In this document: one piece after another, positions 33,724 to 47,000 of the stretch
Position numbering within the stretch: the stretch's first letter is position 1
Layout of the letters: each line of letters starts with the position of its first letter
DNA from: Tenebrio molitor
Taxonomy: Eukaryota > Arthropoda > Insecta > Coleoptera > Tenebrionidae
Direction of reading: 5' to 3'
DNA length: 64,000 bases
Assembly: GCF_963966145.1 (NCBI RefSeq)
Contig: NC_091050.1
Coordinates: forward strand, 15,996,001 to 16,060,000
Notes under the pieces: generated by a model
What the model was told of the DNA's origin: nothing
Database searches by the model: none
Seen by the model: only the letters and a program-made list of their open reading frames with translations
Position numbers and translations under genes: made by a program

Positions 33724-36700
33724 TCAGAACACCTTCTTGAAGATTTTCTTCAAACTCTTCTTCTCTTTCTTCGGCGTCCCCGCTTCTGCGAAACTCGCAT
33801 TCCCGTTGACCGTCGGGGTCAACCGCGTCGTCTCGTCGACGCTCGCCGACTTCCTCTCCACCTTGACCGCGTCCCCGTTCACCCCTCTGTCCGCCCTCGC
33901 GTTGAGGGCGGTCCTCAGAAAATTCGGCGCGACGATTTTGTCCGGCGTCAGGACGAGCGGCTCCAGGGACGAGTGCTCGCTCTCCTCCAGCACGAACGGC
34001 ACCTCCTCCAGGTGCTTGCCCTCGACCCAGTCGACCGGCGCCGTCGCCGGAGCGGACTCCTGCCGCTCCCACGCCTGGATCTCCACCCTCTCCTCGCTGA
34101 GGGTGCTGATCGAGTTCGACCTCTGCAACGTCGTCTGTTTCTTCTTTTTCTTTTTTCTGGCCAAGTTGTCGCTGGTCTCCATCGACGACCGGACGATCTT
34201 GAGCGCTTGGTCGCTCGGACGTCTCTTCTTCTTCTGGGGCGGCGCGCGCGGCGGCAGGATGTCCATCGATTTGCGGCGCTTCGCCTCGATTCGCTTCGCC
34301 GCGATCGGGTCGGGGATCTTGCAGCAGAAGGTGACCACGAAGAGGGTGACCAAAGAAGAGACGATGACGCAATACACCGTCGAGGACCAACTCTTCTTCT
34401 CCGCGATCAACGCCTCCACCACCGACGTCAACACGATCAAGCGCTCTTCCAGGTGTTTGTTGCGCTCGTCCACCTTCTTGCTCTCCTCGTTTATGCTGAG
34501 GATGGTCTTGTCCAACAGCTTCTGGATCTCTTCCACTTGTTTCTTGTACCGCTTGCTCAGCTCCTCCAGGTACTGGCTCGACAAGGACATGTTCCGCTCC
34601 AACGCCTAAAATCATTAAACTTATTCATTCTCGCTACAAGAATCTTTCGCAACGACTCACTTTGATCCTGTTCGACAGCCGCAAGAACACCGACTCCTTC
34701 TGGGCCTGTCGGGCAGTACTCGGCGTCGTCTGGGCACTGGGCAGATGATGACTGTCACCGTTAAAATCCATGAAGTGCTCCAGAGTCTCGTCCAACGCCT
34801 CAACACTCTCGGTGACGCCCTCCACCTCGGGCAACTTCTCCTGCTGTTCGACCTCCGGATTCGCCGCCACCTCCTCGGTCAAATTGACTCGCGCAGTTTC
34901 CGTAGTGGTGACCACAGATTTAAACTCGTCGCCGCTTGACGAACTCGCTTCCGTGTTGCTCTCCTTCAGGTCCAACTCCGACGTGAGCGTCTTCGTCGGC
35001 TTGATCTGCGACACGTACGACACGTCCGTCGAACATGTAGCTTTGGTGGCGGCATCCGTGTTGTCCAGGGTGAGAGCGTCGGTCACCTCCGGTTCTTTCC
35101 GCGTCTCCATCGGGACGATGTGCAACTCCGACGTTTCGATGTTGACCAGTTTGTCGTCGTCAGGGACGGTCTGGGTGTCGTTCGAGTAATGGTTGCTGAC
35201 ATTAAGTACTACTTTGTTTTGGTACACCGCGATCATGTTGCACATGGCGCCCAACCAGCGGTCGGGAAACAACGCCTTGATGTATCTGGACTGCGCCACA
35301 CTTTCGCTCGTTTTGCAAAATTCGAAACCGAACTTGTGACAGATGTCCGACTCGATGAGAGCCCTCCGGATCAGGGGGACCTTGATCAAGCCCTTGATCT
35401 GGGCGTCTTCGCAACTCAACAGTTCGTACACTCGCCCGAAGAGGGAGTCGCTGCAGTTGTCGCAGACCACCAGGTGACTAGGCGACGTGCACACCCTCAC
35501 CAGCGGCACGACCTTCGCGTTGGTGTGGTTCGACGGTTCCGTTTGGTTGCTGTGGTTCCCCTTGTTGCCCAGCACCTCCGCCGCCTTCTTCACCATCGAA
35601 ATGACCGCGTCCGTCGCCGAACTGAAGAGGTTCTTCGACGAGTCCCCGTTCTCCTCGTCGGGCGACTCGTCCTCGTCGTCGTCCTCTTCCATGCGATCGG
35701 CGTGCACGGCGTCCTCCTTCTGCAGCACCTCGAACTCCGACGTGCCGTAGACCCGGAACAGCGAGATCGGGCAGTAGTGCTCGGAGCCGTAGTGCGACTT
35801 CACCTCCACCTTGATGTACTTGCCGAAGAGGTGCGGGTGGAGGTCGAAGCTCTGGATGTCGCGCTCGTCCTTGGCCGTGAACTGGCCCACGGTGGACCAC
35901 TCGCGCGTCGGCAGGCGGTCGCTCACCGACACCACGAAGTCCTTCGGCGACGACGAGAACAGCTCGAAGTTGGCAAAGTCGATCCTCTTCGCCTGGATCG
36001 CCTCGCACAGCTCCACTATGAACCAGATCCGGCTGGTGCAGGTGTTCAGCTTGTACTCGTCCCTGCTCGGGGACAGGATCGCGCTGGGGCTGACGGCTTC
36101 GGGGTTGGCCGCGACCACTTTGGCCCCGCAGTCCAGCGAGGCGTAGTTCTTCCAGCGCAGCTTCGCCCCCGAGGTCTGCTTGCCGTTGGCCTGGTGCTGG
36201 GCCGAGGCGTTCGAGGGCTCCTTGTTCCTCTCGGCCTGCTCGATCTGTTTCTGGGCCCATTCGGAGAACGAGGGGATCTCCTCCGTCAGGTTCTCCTTCA
36301 CGCTGAGCACGTCCACTTTATCAGTCTGTTGCGTGGGTTCAGATCTCGACTGGTTGATTTCCGCCTTGAAATCGTCCGTCTTCTGGGTTTGGTTTGTTGC
36401 TTGACTATTCTCGTTCTGACTAGGAATTATGGCTCTCTGTTGCAGCTCGGCGGTCGCCATGTCGGCCAACGTCACCACGACGGGCTGGCCGCCTGTGCTT
36501 ATTCTGCAACACATGTCGAGATTAACGAGGGCGCCAGATGTTGTCCCCAAACAATTTATCAAATTGATTCAACCGACTTTTTCCCATGACTCGATTTCGT
36601 CGTTTTACACACTTGAAAATTTATTGGCGACGACCTAGAGGATGACACCACTAAAAAATATACTCGCGTGACCTCTAACGTGATTAGCTAAAACGTGCAA

Positions 36701-38838
36701 AAAAAATTCATAATTTTAACATTACATTATCATTGTTCGAGAACGTAATCTATGGATATTACACATTACTTTCAAGGTCATTCCTGATAACGTCGCTCTA
36801 TACTAATGAGCTCCGGTTTGACTTTTGTGATAAATCCGCCCCCTGTATTGCGTCAAACTGAGCAAATAAAATAAAACAATCGACTATTTTATTCGGCGAA
36901 TTTTAATATCTATTCAAGCACAACTGCCTTATCATTTTATGGCCCAATCTACACTCAAAATCGCCTTTTAATTCGTTTTAAAAAATGACTTCGCAATTTA
37001 CATGTTACAAAAGTGATTTAGTCTGCGGTCCGCACCGTTCTTCAACTGACATAAGGAGGTATTTTAGTTCAAAATCGAGGGTTGTGGTCGAGCGCTGAGC
37101 GCGTTACTCCACCAATAGATCTTGATAGGTGCAAAACAACTAGGCGAATGTCGATTCAGATCTCTACTACTTCCGTAACCAGACCCATCCAGCATCCTTA
37201 CCAATGTGACTGACAAAGCAAGGAACGCTTCAGCAGTCTCCCTCCAAGGAGGAAATGAAACAATACTCCCTTTATTCTTTTTTCTATGTGAAGTAAAATT
37301 AGTTATAATACGACTTGGCGATGGCCGCGCCCCATTTAATGTCTAGAATGTCTAGGTGAAACAGAACAAAAGAAGGAAATTAGTCAACGGAACTGTCTTC
37401 ACGGTATACAGCCCTCGGTGTGGCAACATCAGATTTCAACCGCTTGCAACACCTTCAAAATTGAATTTCGATTGGAACGAACCATACTAAAAAAAATCGT
37501 GAATTATTGGCTCGACGCGGGCGTATCGTAAATAACAAAATTCTTGTTGTCGGCCCACGCGAACGGTCTCCGCCTCTCAGATTAAAGACCCGTTAGGTGT
37601 ACGAACTGTTCACGGAAAAAATGATAGAGGCGTTCACATTTGCATAATAAAACTGTACGATCCGAGATGAATATTTTTTAAATTCGGTCGGAAAAGCTGA
37701 CGTTCGAGTTAGCACACGGTGTTGTGCAAGCGTGCTTCAATAACAATTGAGTAATTTAAATAGAGCGGACTGACAATGGCGGCTTAAAATAACTCAAGAA
37801 TTTGGAATTTTCGGAGGACAAGGCGGCACTCGATCGAGGGAAAGTTCGTGAATCATTGCGTCTAAATTTACCAGGAAAACGATCCGATTTGGATCCAATC
37901 GAAATCGTGTCGGATCGGGTCAGGACCTGATACGACGAAATAACTTCCTCCTGATTACAGCTCTAGAGATAAACAAGAATTTTCGTGGCGCTTGTACAAA
38001 TTTGTTTACTATGTACTGACGCACAACACTCTGAATTATTATTAAGGGGTCATTTGCCATATCGACTTCTATTTTTAGAACGGAGGAAGCGTCGAGATTT
38101 CTGCATCGATTGTGTCTTGTCGTGCCCAATTAACGTGACGGTCGATTAAAAATTTTAATTAGACTTTCTCTCCCACGCGGGGACAAAAAGCACACTTTTT
38201 GCACAGAGACAAGGTCGTCGATCAACCCCGATTCCTTTTAAAATAGAAAACGCGAGATTTGACTCGACTATCAAGTTACATAAAAACAATTTCTCTTCAG
38301 TAAACAAATTAATGCAATGCCCAAGGTGACGTGCGACCGGTTTCAAGGTTCTCTCTAGTTTGCTTCCAAAATTTTGTTTACTGAATCGGCGGTTTATCAA
38401 ACCCATTGCCAAGATTTTATCGGCGTTGAAAATCCGGGAAATCGTGATCAACACTAGAGTGATAAAAAATTACGCCACTTACTCGTTTGCGATGCCCGAG
38501 TTTTGGGAAGTGGCTTCGGCGAACACTTGCTTGAACGTGTCTCCATGCTCGGGGATCTCCTCGTCGAAATTATCGACGACGTCCACGCTGGGCTCCAAGT
38601 CGCGGATTTTGTCGCCGTCGCCGGCACTTTCCGACTCTTCTTCTTGCTGGGCACTGTCCGATACATTCTCTGGTGCACTAACTGGAGCACTGAGTGGTGG
38701 TGGTGCGGCCCCATCCTCGGCGAAGACACTGCACCTGCGACGTTACGACAATTTTCGGGGGTGACTCCGAGGGTGCGTTACTCACCTGCACAACGTGAAA
38801 ACGAAAACACACGCGATGCATATTAAATGATTCTTCAT
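33724..38838 (-). CDS. SUCO: SUN domain-containing ossification factor homologue
   Basis: A SUN-like membrane protein of the endoplasmic reticulum or nuclear envelope, the family of SUCO/Slp1/EMP65 that protects folding of membrane proteins (family knowledge). Minus-strand exons: 38838-38786, 38734-38483, 36503-34661 and 34605-33724; phases agree, 1009 residues. Residues 1-20 (MKNHLICIACVFVFTLC) are a signal peptide, followed by an acidic region. The SUN-like domain is about residues 215-365 (RIWFIVELCEAIQAKRIDFANFE; HYGSEHYCPISLFRVYG). A Ser/Thr/Glu-rich linker, a coiled coil (YLEELSKRYKKQVEEIQKLL) and a membrane span (VYCVIVSSLVTLFVVTFCC) come next, then a basic tail. The intron between exons 2 and 3 is about 2 kb. 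Exon 2 has two possible acceptors 6 bases apart. A long open frame opposite exon 3 is a shadow. Confidence 0.92.
36504..38482 (-). other. Large SUCO intron, no gene seen
   Basis: About 2 kb of moderately AT-rich sequence inside the SUCO gene. It has no coding frame with motifs and no inverted repeat that I can support. The part around 37020-37500 is less AT-rich and could hold regulatory elements. Confidence 0.5.
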
Positions 38839-39286
38839 TTTATGGAAGTGGTATAAACGAGTTTTAAACGCATGTTTTCATTACAAACGCGCAAGTAATG
38901 TGAGAATAAACTTTTTCATGTATGAATTAAACAAACTGACGTGTACTGCGGCGGTTGGTATTAGATTTTGACATGTATTATTGGATATTGTATTGTCGCA
39001 GTGGTGGGAACACTGCGATTGACAACGGAAAAAATTTACTGATTTGATGATTTAGTGGACGGAACCCCAATATTAATTTATTAGAACGATCGTCTGGACG
39101 AAAAATCGTCTGCAAGGGACACGCTCAATTTTTATAAAAGAGATTCGATAAATAGAGTCGTTGTTATGATGACAAGCGAAGGAGTAGGGAGTGAGTTTAC
39201 CGACACGTGTCAGCTGTCAAATGTCAGCCGGCTCGTGAGCAAAATTTATTTCTCTTTAATAATAATTTTTTTAAACAAACTGAATA
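38839..39286. promoter_or_regulatory. Bidirectional promoter region of SUCO and OSTC
   Basis: The two start codons are 448 bases apart in divergent order, and no other gene lies between. The OSTC side has a tight cluster GTGTCAGCTGTCAAATGTCA at about 39206-39225. One TTGACATG lies on the SUCO side near 38968. Confidence 0.6.
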
Positions 39287-39847
39287 ATGGAGCAGTTTTT
39301 CACTCTACCATTCATAATATTGGAGGTCCCCAATATGAAGATCAAAAGACCTTCGTGGCTCCATCAGCCCTCGGCCATGACAATGTTTTCCATCGTTCTA
39401 GCCTCGTATTTTTTAGTTACCGGTGGTAAGTCTCCCTATTCAGTATTCACCATCACCCTCTTTAATGCCGCGTCTTTAAGGTATAATTTATGACGTAATT
39501 GTGGAACCTCCTAGCGTAGGGTCCACAACAGATGAACACGGTCACTCCAGACCTGTAAGTCTGAAACACCATTTCATTTGCAGAAACTAATTATTATTAT
39601 TATTTTTTAGGTCGCCTTTATGCCTTATAGGGTTAACGGACAGTATATCATGGAGGGTTTAGCGTCCAGTTTCCTATTTTCTATGGGTGGTTTGGGATTC
39701 ATAGTGCTCGACCACATTCACTCGCCTCTAACCCCCAAATTGAACAGAATATTGATAACAGCGGTCGGGTTTATCTGCGTTCTGGTGTCGTTTTTTACGA
39801 CTTGGATTTTTATGAGAATGAAGCTTCCAGGTTATTTACAATCATAA
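39287..39847 (+). CDS. OSTC: Oligosaccharyltransferase complex subunit OSTC (DC2)
   Basis: A small membrane subunit of the STT3A-type oligosaccharyltransferase that attaches N-glycans during translocation into the endoplasmic reticulum (family knowledge). Exons 39287-39425, 39481-39554 and 39611-39847 join in phase to 149 residues, the same length as in vertebrates. The near-invariant stretches GGIIYDVIVEPPSVGS, RPVAFMPYRVNGQYIMEGLA and the C-terminal FMRMKLPGYL are all present. Three hydrophobic spans are visible: about residues 32-50, 83-103 and 115-135. An AATAAA lies at about 39904. The next gene on the opposite strand ends 140 bases further on. Confidence 0.97.
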
Positions 39848-39987
39848 GTGTTCTTGTTGTGATGTAATTAAAAATTATTACAACGTAAATTTGTACATTT
39901 TACTAAATAAAATTGGTTACTTTGAGTGTCTGTCTTGAGTTATTTAAATCTGGTCATGGAACAGCCTTAAAAATTGAGATCCACAAT

Positions 39988-40695
39988 TTACAGTCTCATC
40001 CTAAATGCACTGAAAAAACCAATTTCAAAAATAATTTTAATGAAACTGTCTTCCTTACTTCATAAAGTCGGAAGATCTGTTTATAATGTGTTCAAATTCG
40101 GGAAAGGAGAGGGCGCCGTCATCGTCCAGATCCGCCTCTTCCAGTATATTTTGCACCAAATATTCCATCTCTTGCTCGGTCAAATGATTATCTTTGCCGA
40201 TCAGTCTTTCAATGACTTGTTTCAAATCAGAAACTCCCAACATATCATCCCCATCAAAATCTGCAACAACACGGTCATCACGTTCTGAATGAAACGTTTC
40301 AAAATTTTACCGAAAATTCGAAACGCGTGTTCCGCTTTGACCGATTTGGGAGCCGCCTCGCCAAAAACCGACATCATATCTAAAAAATCTTCAAAGGTAC
40401 AATCACCGTCGCGACTAGAACTAAAAACTTTGCAAATCCTGTCACCAAAAGGGTTGACGTTCAGTTCGGGGTAGTTGAGCATTTTGGACATTGGCAGTTT
40501 GGCATTTTTATTGTGGCCCACCTTTTCGGGGGCCAAGACCTTAAACTTCTGGTGAGCGCTGAAACAAACACGTCACACAATCATTTAAAAAAAACGAACA
40601 GACACTCACTATAAGACTTCTTTTTTGTTGAAATACGTGAGATCTTGGTAGTCTTGTAACTCTTCTTCGGTGAACTGGCTCTTGCCTTGCCCCAT
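39988..40695 (-). CDS. Calcium- and integrin-binding protein (CIB2-like)
   Basis: An EF-hand adaptor; CIB proteins bind integrin tails and, for CIB2, the mechanotransduction channel complex (family knowledge). Minus-strand exons: 40695-40610, 40558-40311, 40260-40059 and a 22-base last coding exon 40009-39988. Phases agree, 185 residues (human CIB2 has 187). It begins MGQGKSQFTEEEL, a good N-myristoylation signal, then YQDLTYFNKKEVL. The first two EF-hands are degenerate. The third loop is DFDGDDMLGVSD, with Asp in the last position (typical of CIBs, favouring Mg). The fourth is DLDDDGALSFPE, intact. Reading through intron 3 would stop at once after DFMK; the spliced end is DFMNAFRMRL, matching the family's C-terminal helix. 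Confidence 0.93.
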
Positions 40696-41062
40696 TTCTT
40701 AGTAATTACGACATATTTTTTCTTGTAATTGTGATCAATGATTGTTGACAAACGTCATGCATTCGAACTACTCCTGGGACAATCGAACTACTGTTTTTAT
40801 TCTTTGGAACCTTCCATCTGCCATTAGATGGCAAATTTGGGTCGATATATGTTTGCTTTACGCAATTTTAAGTTCGGTATTTATGTGATATTAATTTTTA
40901 TGTGTGTTTTATTCGTGGAAAACCTTCAACTGTCACGGAAACTGACAATCAGCTGATTCAAGATGGGAAGGTGTGGTTTAAATTATTTACCAGTGCTCCA
41001 GTGCTCAATTTAGTTTATTTCCCTTTATTCCATCCAAATTTTAGTACAATTGAGTTAACAGA
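40696..41062. promoter_or_regulatory. Bidirectional promoter region of CIB and ALS2
   Basis: The two start codons are 367 bases apart in divergent order. There is no gene between. TTGACAAACGTCA lies near 40745 on the CIB side. CTGTCACGG and CTGACAATCAGCTG lie near 40930-40955 on the ALS2 side. Confidence 0.55.
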
Positions 41063-44000
41063 ATGACAAACAACCTTCGTTTATGGAACCTGACGAAAAA
41101 CATTGAAGTAAGGACAGAAATCCAAGAGAGCATCACCAAGATAAGCAATATAGAAAACCACCTGTACATCCAAACATCCAGCAATTCTTTATATCATGGA
41201 ACCGTACAAACCAGCGAAAACGTATCATATCTAGAGTTAGACTGTTGCGAGGAATGGAAGCCCATAGATATAGATTGCTGTAAAGATAGTTTATATGTTG
41301 TAGACGTAGAGGGATGTGTGTTTAGGTGCACAAAAAATCTAGAGAAATGTAGCGAGATCTGTTTGCTAGAAGACTACCACTGTTCCCGAGGGCACACGGG
41401 GACCAAATGTAAAATGAAAGTCAATAAAATTGCAATAGGAGAGTACGGTCAGCTTTTTGTGACAGAATCTGGCCACTTGTGGGCGATGGGGTACATGCCC
41501 CAGATCGGGATCAACAGCGAGACACCCAAGAAAGTGAACTTTTTCAATGGGAGACTTGTGCACAGCGTGAACGTGGGCAACGACTTCGCCATCGCCATCG
41601 TGAGCAAACAGACAAAGAACGACGACACCGACAGCGACGAAGAAGACGTCTTCGTGTCGAACTGCCCCCAGTGCTTGTCCGCCTCCCAGCTGACTTCCCC
41701 GGCGTCCCAAACCTCCATCTCCGAAATGTGTCCCCTCGGGATGAAATTACAAGGTAACATAGCGTAGGTGTTTGGAACCCTCGCGTCACTCCACCGAACT
41801 TTGACAGGGAGCTACGATATCGAAACGACCTCTACCAGCAGCAAGAACGACAGCAGCGTCAGCTCGAACGACCGGAAGCTCCACCACAGCGACGACGACG
41901 ACGACGAGGAGAAATCGGACACGCAGAAGGTAGAGAAGAACATAATCTTCCGCAACACGGAGGCCGCCAAGGAGTTCCTCACCAGGCAGATATCGCGCAT
42001 GTCGTCGGCCGGCGAAGAGTACCTCGTCGAGTGCACCGAGAAGCCCACCAGGATCATCAAGGAAAACATGACGAACGTGGCGAGCTTCGTCTACGAGGGG
42101 GTCAAGACCGTCGGCGACAAGGTGGTGACGCTGTCGCGACACGTCAGCGGCAGCTCCGACTGCAACAGCATCGTCGAGAACATCCCCGAGATCAGCATCC
42201 CGAGGACGGTCTCCAGGGACGACGGCGTCTGCTCGCTCAGCCAGTGTACCTCGGAAAAGGACGTAACGGAGGGCGAGCTCAAGGACAGAGTCGGCACCAT
42301 CGTCAGGACCGGCTCCGCACTGATCAACTGCGAGGTGTGGACCTGGGGCAACATCATACACGGCCAGCTAGGTGAGGGTGAAGGCGGTTTGCGTACTCTC
42401 TCGTCATTTGTTTTACTGCAGATCGTCGACAAGATTTTGACCTCGTACCGAACGATTGTTTAAACGTTAATCCGATTCGGCAATTTTTTCATAAATTTGT
42501 TGGGACACGGTACGAGTGCGAGTCGGCCACGGCAAAAGGTATTTCTGCTTGTTGTTCTCACGCTAGCGTACGAGTTAACAGATTGCGTTCGACGCCGGGG
42601 TGGAAGGGGGGTGGACGATACCGTCACCGTCTTATCGTTCTTCAACCCCACTAAAACTGACTAATTGCACGATGATTAGTTTGTTTTTCGACAGCATGAC
42701 GCACACTTATTTTTTCCTGCTCTTTGGAGTAAACCGTAGTGTCCCGTGGTGAGTACACATTTGAATCGTACCGATTGTGAAAACCGAAAGTCACCTCGCA
42801 GATTGAAGCGTACGAGTATATTTACTGTCAAAACAATATCTGTCAGTAACGTACAAAATTATGTTTAAAATTTAACGTAACCCATGTGACGCAATGTCAA
42901 AAGGCAAAAACATTTTTGATGAAAGCGATTCACCTCGTTGACCGTTTGGTTCAATCTACGAATCCACTTTTATTTTTCACGGCCAAGCTACTAATCAATC
43001 GACATCAATTTATTACCTCAGTTTCCGATGAAATGTACAGAGCGCCCAGAAATGTGGTAGCAACTTTTACACAGTGTCACAAGATGGCACTTTCGAAAAG
43101 CCAAATTTGTTCAATCTTGCAACATTCAATTTTTGAATTATTTCAAAATAAAGGTGGTTTTCCGAACAATTTTTACCCCCGATTTGTGCGCTAAAATTTG
43201 TCGAGATGTTGCTCGAAGGGTTCAGTTATGCATTGAGCATAATGGTGGTCAATTTGAACATTTTCAATAAAATTTAAATTTGAATGTTTTACGTTTGACA
43301 ATTCTTGACATTTATTTATCTCAATTTAGATAGCGGCGTTGCCATGCATAAAAAAGGTCTCTGTAAAAAAGTGTCATCTTGCGGGACCAATCGAAAAATT
43401 TGCTACCACATTTCTGGGCGCTCTGTAGATAAAATATCTTTCGTTTTTTCCAATCACATTTTACGTCACTTCCAGAAAATACGACATCGGTATCCCGTAA
43501 TGTCTCAACAGGGTTGTGCTCAGTTCGGTTGTCATACTGCACCACCCTTCCACTTCGACAAAGTAGTCCTTTTGTCAAACTTTTAATTTTCGATTAGTAT
43601 GCTGAATTCTAACTTATGCGGCTCTGTTTCTGCTTCCGAGTCGAGGATCCCTGAGTGTGTTTTTCTTGCAGGCATCGGCGACATAATAAAGCGCGAACGT
43701 CCCATGATAATAACCAAACTGTCGAACATAGGTGTCCGGAAGGTTTCGGTGCAGAACTACCACGCGGCGGTGCTCACCTTGGACGGGAGGGCGTACATCT
43801 GGGGACGGAACGACCACAACCAGGTGACCATGGACAGCAACGTCGACCAGAGCTCCCCCAAACTCTACAACACCAACAAAGAGGAAAGAGTGAAGGACGT
43901 GGTGTGCGGCGAGTACTACACCGCCCTGCTCACCAACAACCTCAACCTGGTCTACTTCGGTAAAGAGACCGACAAGTGCGTCGACTTGTACTCCAGTGAT

Positions 44001-47000
44001 ACTCAGAATAACTCCAACGACAACAGAATCGCTCTATTTCGCAACCTGTTGTCCAGCCTGCAGTACACCTTGTTGAACGTGGGCGACTCCGTCGACAACT
44101 TCTTCGCCAGTTTTCTCCTCGAAGAGCAGAAGTTTCTCGAGGAGATGTTGGTGGTGCAGGCCGTCATCGTCAAGCCTCTGCAGAAGAAGAACGTCAACAG
44201 TTCCAACGAGGCCCTGTACGAGGACTTGTGCAAGACTTACACGGAACTGTTGTACTTGTGGGCGGCGAACGCGCACTCGCTGCTCGAGTACACCAACGGA
44301 CTGATCTCCCTTTGTGATATTATCGTCTTTAGATACTTCGAGGAGTTTATTTTCGTTTACAAGAACTATATCAGCACTGTATTCAACGTGATCAGCGTCG
44401 ACGGTTTCCAGAACATATCAAAACTAATCGAAATATCACCGACTCTGTACAAGCAGAGGCCGGACAGCTTCACCAAGAAGGAGAAGAACAACGAGGAGCA
44501 CATAATCTCGACGTATCTTCTGGCTCCTCTGGATCGCCTCGACAGCTACACCGTCACCATCCAGAACTTCAGCAAGCAGAACGCGGACCAGAGGTGCCGT
44601 GACATCGCCACCAAGTGGGCGGAGTTCGTCGAGGAGGAGCTCCAGAAGCGGCAACAAGCCGAGACGACCAGAGAGTTCTGGCTCAACTCGGGCAAAGCCG
44701 TCGACTATCTGAAATCGGCGGATCGCCGCCTCCTCAGGGACAGTCACAAGTACCCCATCCATTTGCACAACGCCAGTCGCTTCTCCTCGCATTGGTTCGT
44801 TCTCTTCTCCGACCTGTTCGTCCACATGAACGGCTCCACTTCGCACCTCCACAACCTCACCACCATATGGATCGAGCCGCAACAAGACGAGACATCTCAG
44901 CAGTACCAGATTTGTCTCAAGATGCCCGAAGAGACGCTCATACTGTACACCAACGAGGCCGAGGCGAAGATCGACTGGTTCCACGCCCTACAGAACGCGA
45001 TCAAGACGGCGATGAACAAAAGCGAAGCGCTGCAACCTCCGACCGTCAGGAACGGAAGTTACGTCTTCGTCAAGAACAGCGGGTTCTTCAAGGACGCCAC
45101 CTACACCGGAAGGTGGTTGAACGGGAAGATGCATGGGAACGGGAAGTTGCAATGGAACGACGGGAAGGTCTACACCGGACAGTTCAGCAACAATCAGTTG
45201 TCAGGTTACGGGGTCATAGAGATTCCCAACGTTGGTAAGTAGGTGTCGCTGCGACGTGAAAGAGTTGGTGAGTCGTCTTCTTTTAGGAATATACGACGGG
45301 CAGTGGAAGGACAACCAGCAGAACGGTTTCGGAGTGTTCACCTATTCGAATACGGACGTCTACAAGGGTCACTTCAAAGACGGACAACCCCACGGGCATG
45401 GGTTTCTGCGCAAGGGGAATTTCATGGCCAACGCGGCATCCTTCTACATTGGAGATTGGGTGTCGGGGATGAAAAACGGGTACGGAGTCATGGACGACAT
45501 CGTCAACGGGGAGAAGTACATCGGGAGTTGGTTGGACAACAAGAAACATGGGAACGGGTTGATCGTCACCTCTGATGGGATCTACTACGAAGGCATCTTC
45601 AACCAAGACGTCCTCACTGTAAGTACGAAGTCTTGCGAATGTTTCACAACACATAACACAAAAACAAGATTGAAAATGTTCAGTTAATGTTGCCGAAATC
45701 CCGACACTTGATTATTTTTCGCTTACCTTCAAAAATGTTCTGCAACATTGCCCTATAGCTCTTCTAAAGTGATAGTTACTCTTGCAGCAACTAATTTCGG
45801 CATGGGATAGCCTTGAAAAGGATTCATTTGCTGCTTTAACCAGCTCAGGACACCGCAATTTGAAACATTATAAATAATGAAAACCGCAGTGACAAGTGCG
45901 AACTGTCAAATGTCAAATTTACATATAAATCACAGGCGACTACGATGCTAGAAACATTAATTGTAATATTCTCGTAGGGTCAAGGGGTGATGATCCTGGA
46001 GGACGGCACCCATTACGAAGGGGAATTCCGCGGGACGGGCGTCCTCTACGGCAAGGGAACTCTGACGCTCCCATCGGGCCACACGATCGATGGCAACTTG
46101 AGCGGTTCCTGGACCGAAGGGATCAAAATCTCGAACGGAACTTTCGCCCGGAGCTCGGAAAAAGCCCTCCCCAAGACGTTCAAAGAGTTCTGCACTCCCG
46201 TCCACCAGAAATGGAAAGCCCTGTTCAAGCAGTGCCACCAAGTGTTGGGCATTCCGGACGCCGGAGTGAAGAACGGAGCGAAGGCGTTGGACACGCAGAA
46301 GATCTGGCAGAACGTGGCGGTATACCTGTCCAACACCAGTACTATGAAGAAGGCGAAGAGCAGCGGTAGCAAGTTTCAAAACTCGCTCAACCACCTCGAC
46401 ATAATACCGCCGTTCGGACGCGAGAAGTTAGACATGGGGACTTATCTGGAAGTGAAGAGTTATCTGTCCAAGGTGAGGCGACAGTTGGTAGGTTCTCGAT
46501 CGCTAACGACCGTCATTTGTAGGCGTTCGAGAGCAACTTCCATCCGTTGGGCTCGCTCCTGACCGACCTGTCCGAAGCCTACACCACCACGTACGGGGGG
46601 CGAGCCCACCCGCTGCTGCTCGGCCACGCCATCGCCGAACTGCACCACATCTGCAAACGCCTCTACGAGATCGTCCGATTTTTATTCCCGGCGCTTCCCA
46701 CCTACGACAAGGAGTGCCTCGTCGAAAACGACAACACCGAAGAGATCGTCAACTACCAGTCGCTCCTCTACCCGCTCATCCTGCCCAAAGTCCACCACCC
46801 TCTCTTCACCCTCTTCACCCTGAAGAACGAACAACAAGAACGACAATACAAGCGGACGTTGATGGAGTGGAACAAGCAGTCGGACCGCGGACTGATGACG
46901 TTCCTCTCGGTGGACCAGTAAGTGCGAGTGTGGGAGCGACGCAAGAGTGAATCTTTGTCCGCAGGAAATTTTTCAAGAGAGAGGAACAACTGCAATATCC

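Noticed and set aside
33673..34665. Long open frames on both strands other than SUCO's
   Set aside because: They overlap SUCO exon 4; only the frame at 33724-34605 continues the coiled coil and membrane span.
35120..36589. 489-codon + strand open frame
   Set aside because: Antisense shadow of SUCO exon 3; Arg/Val/His-rich, no motif, no splice logic.
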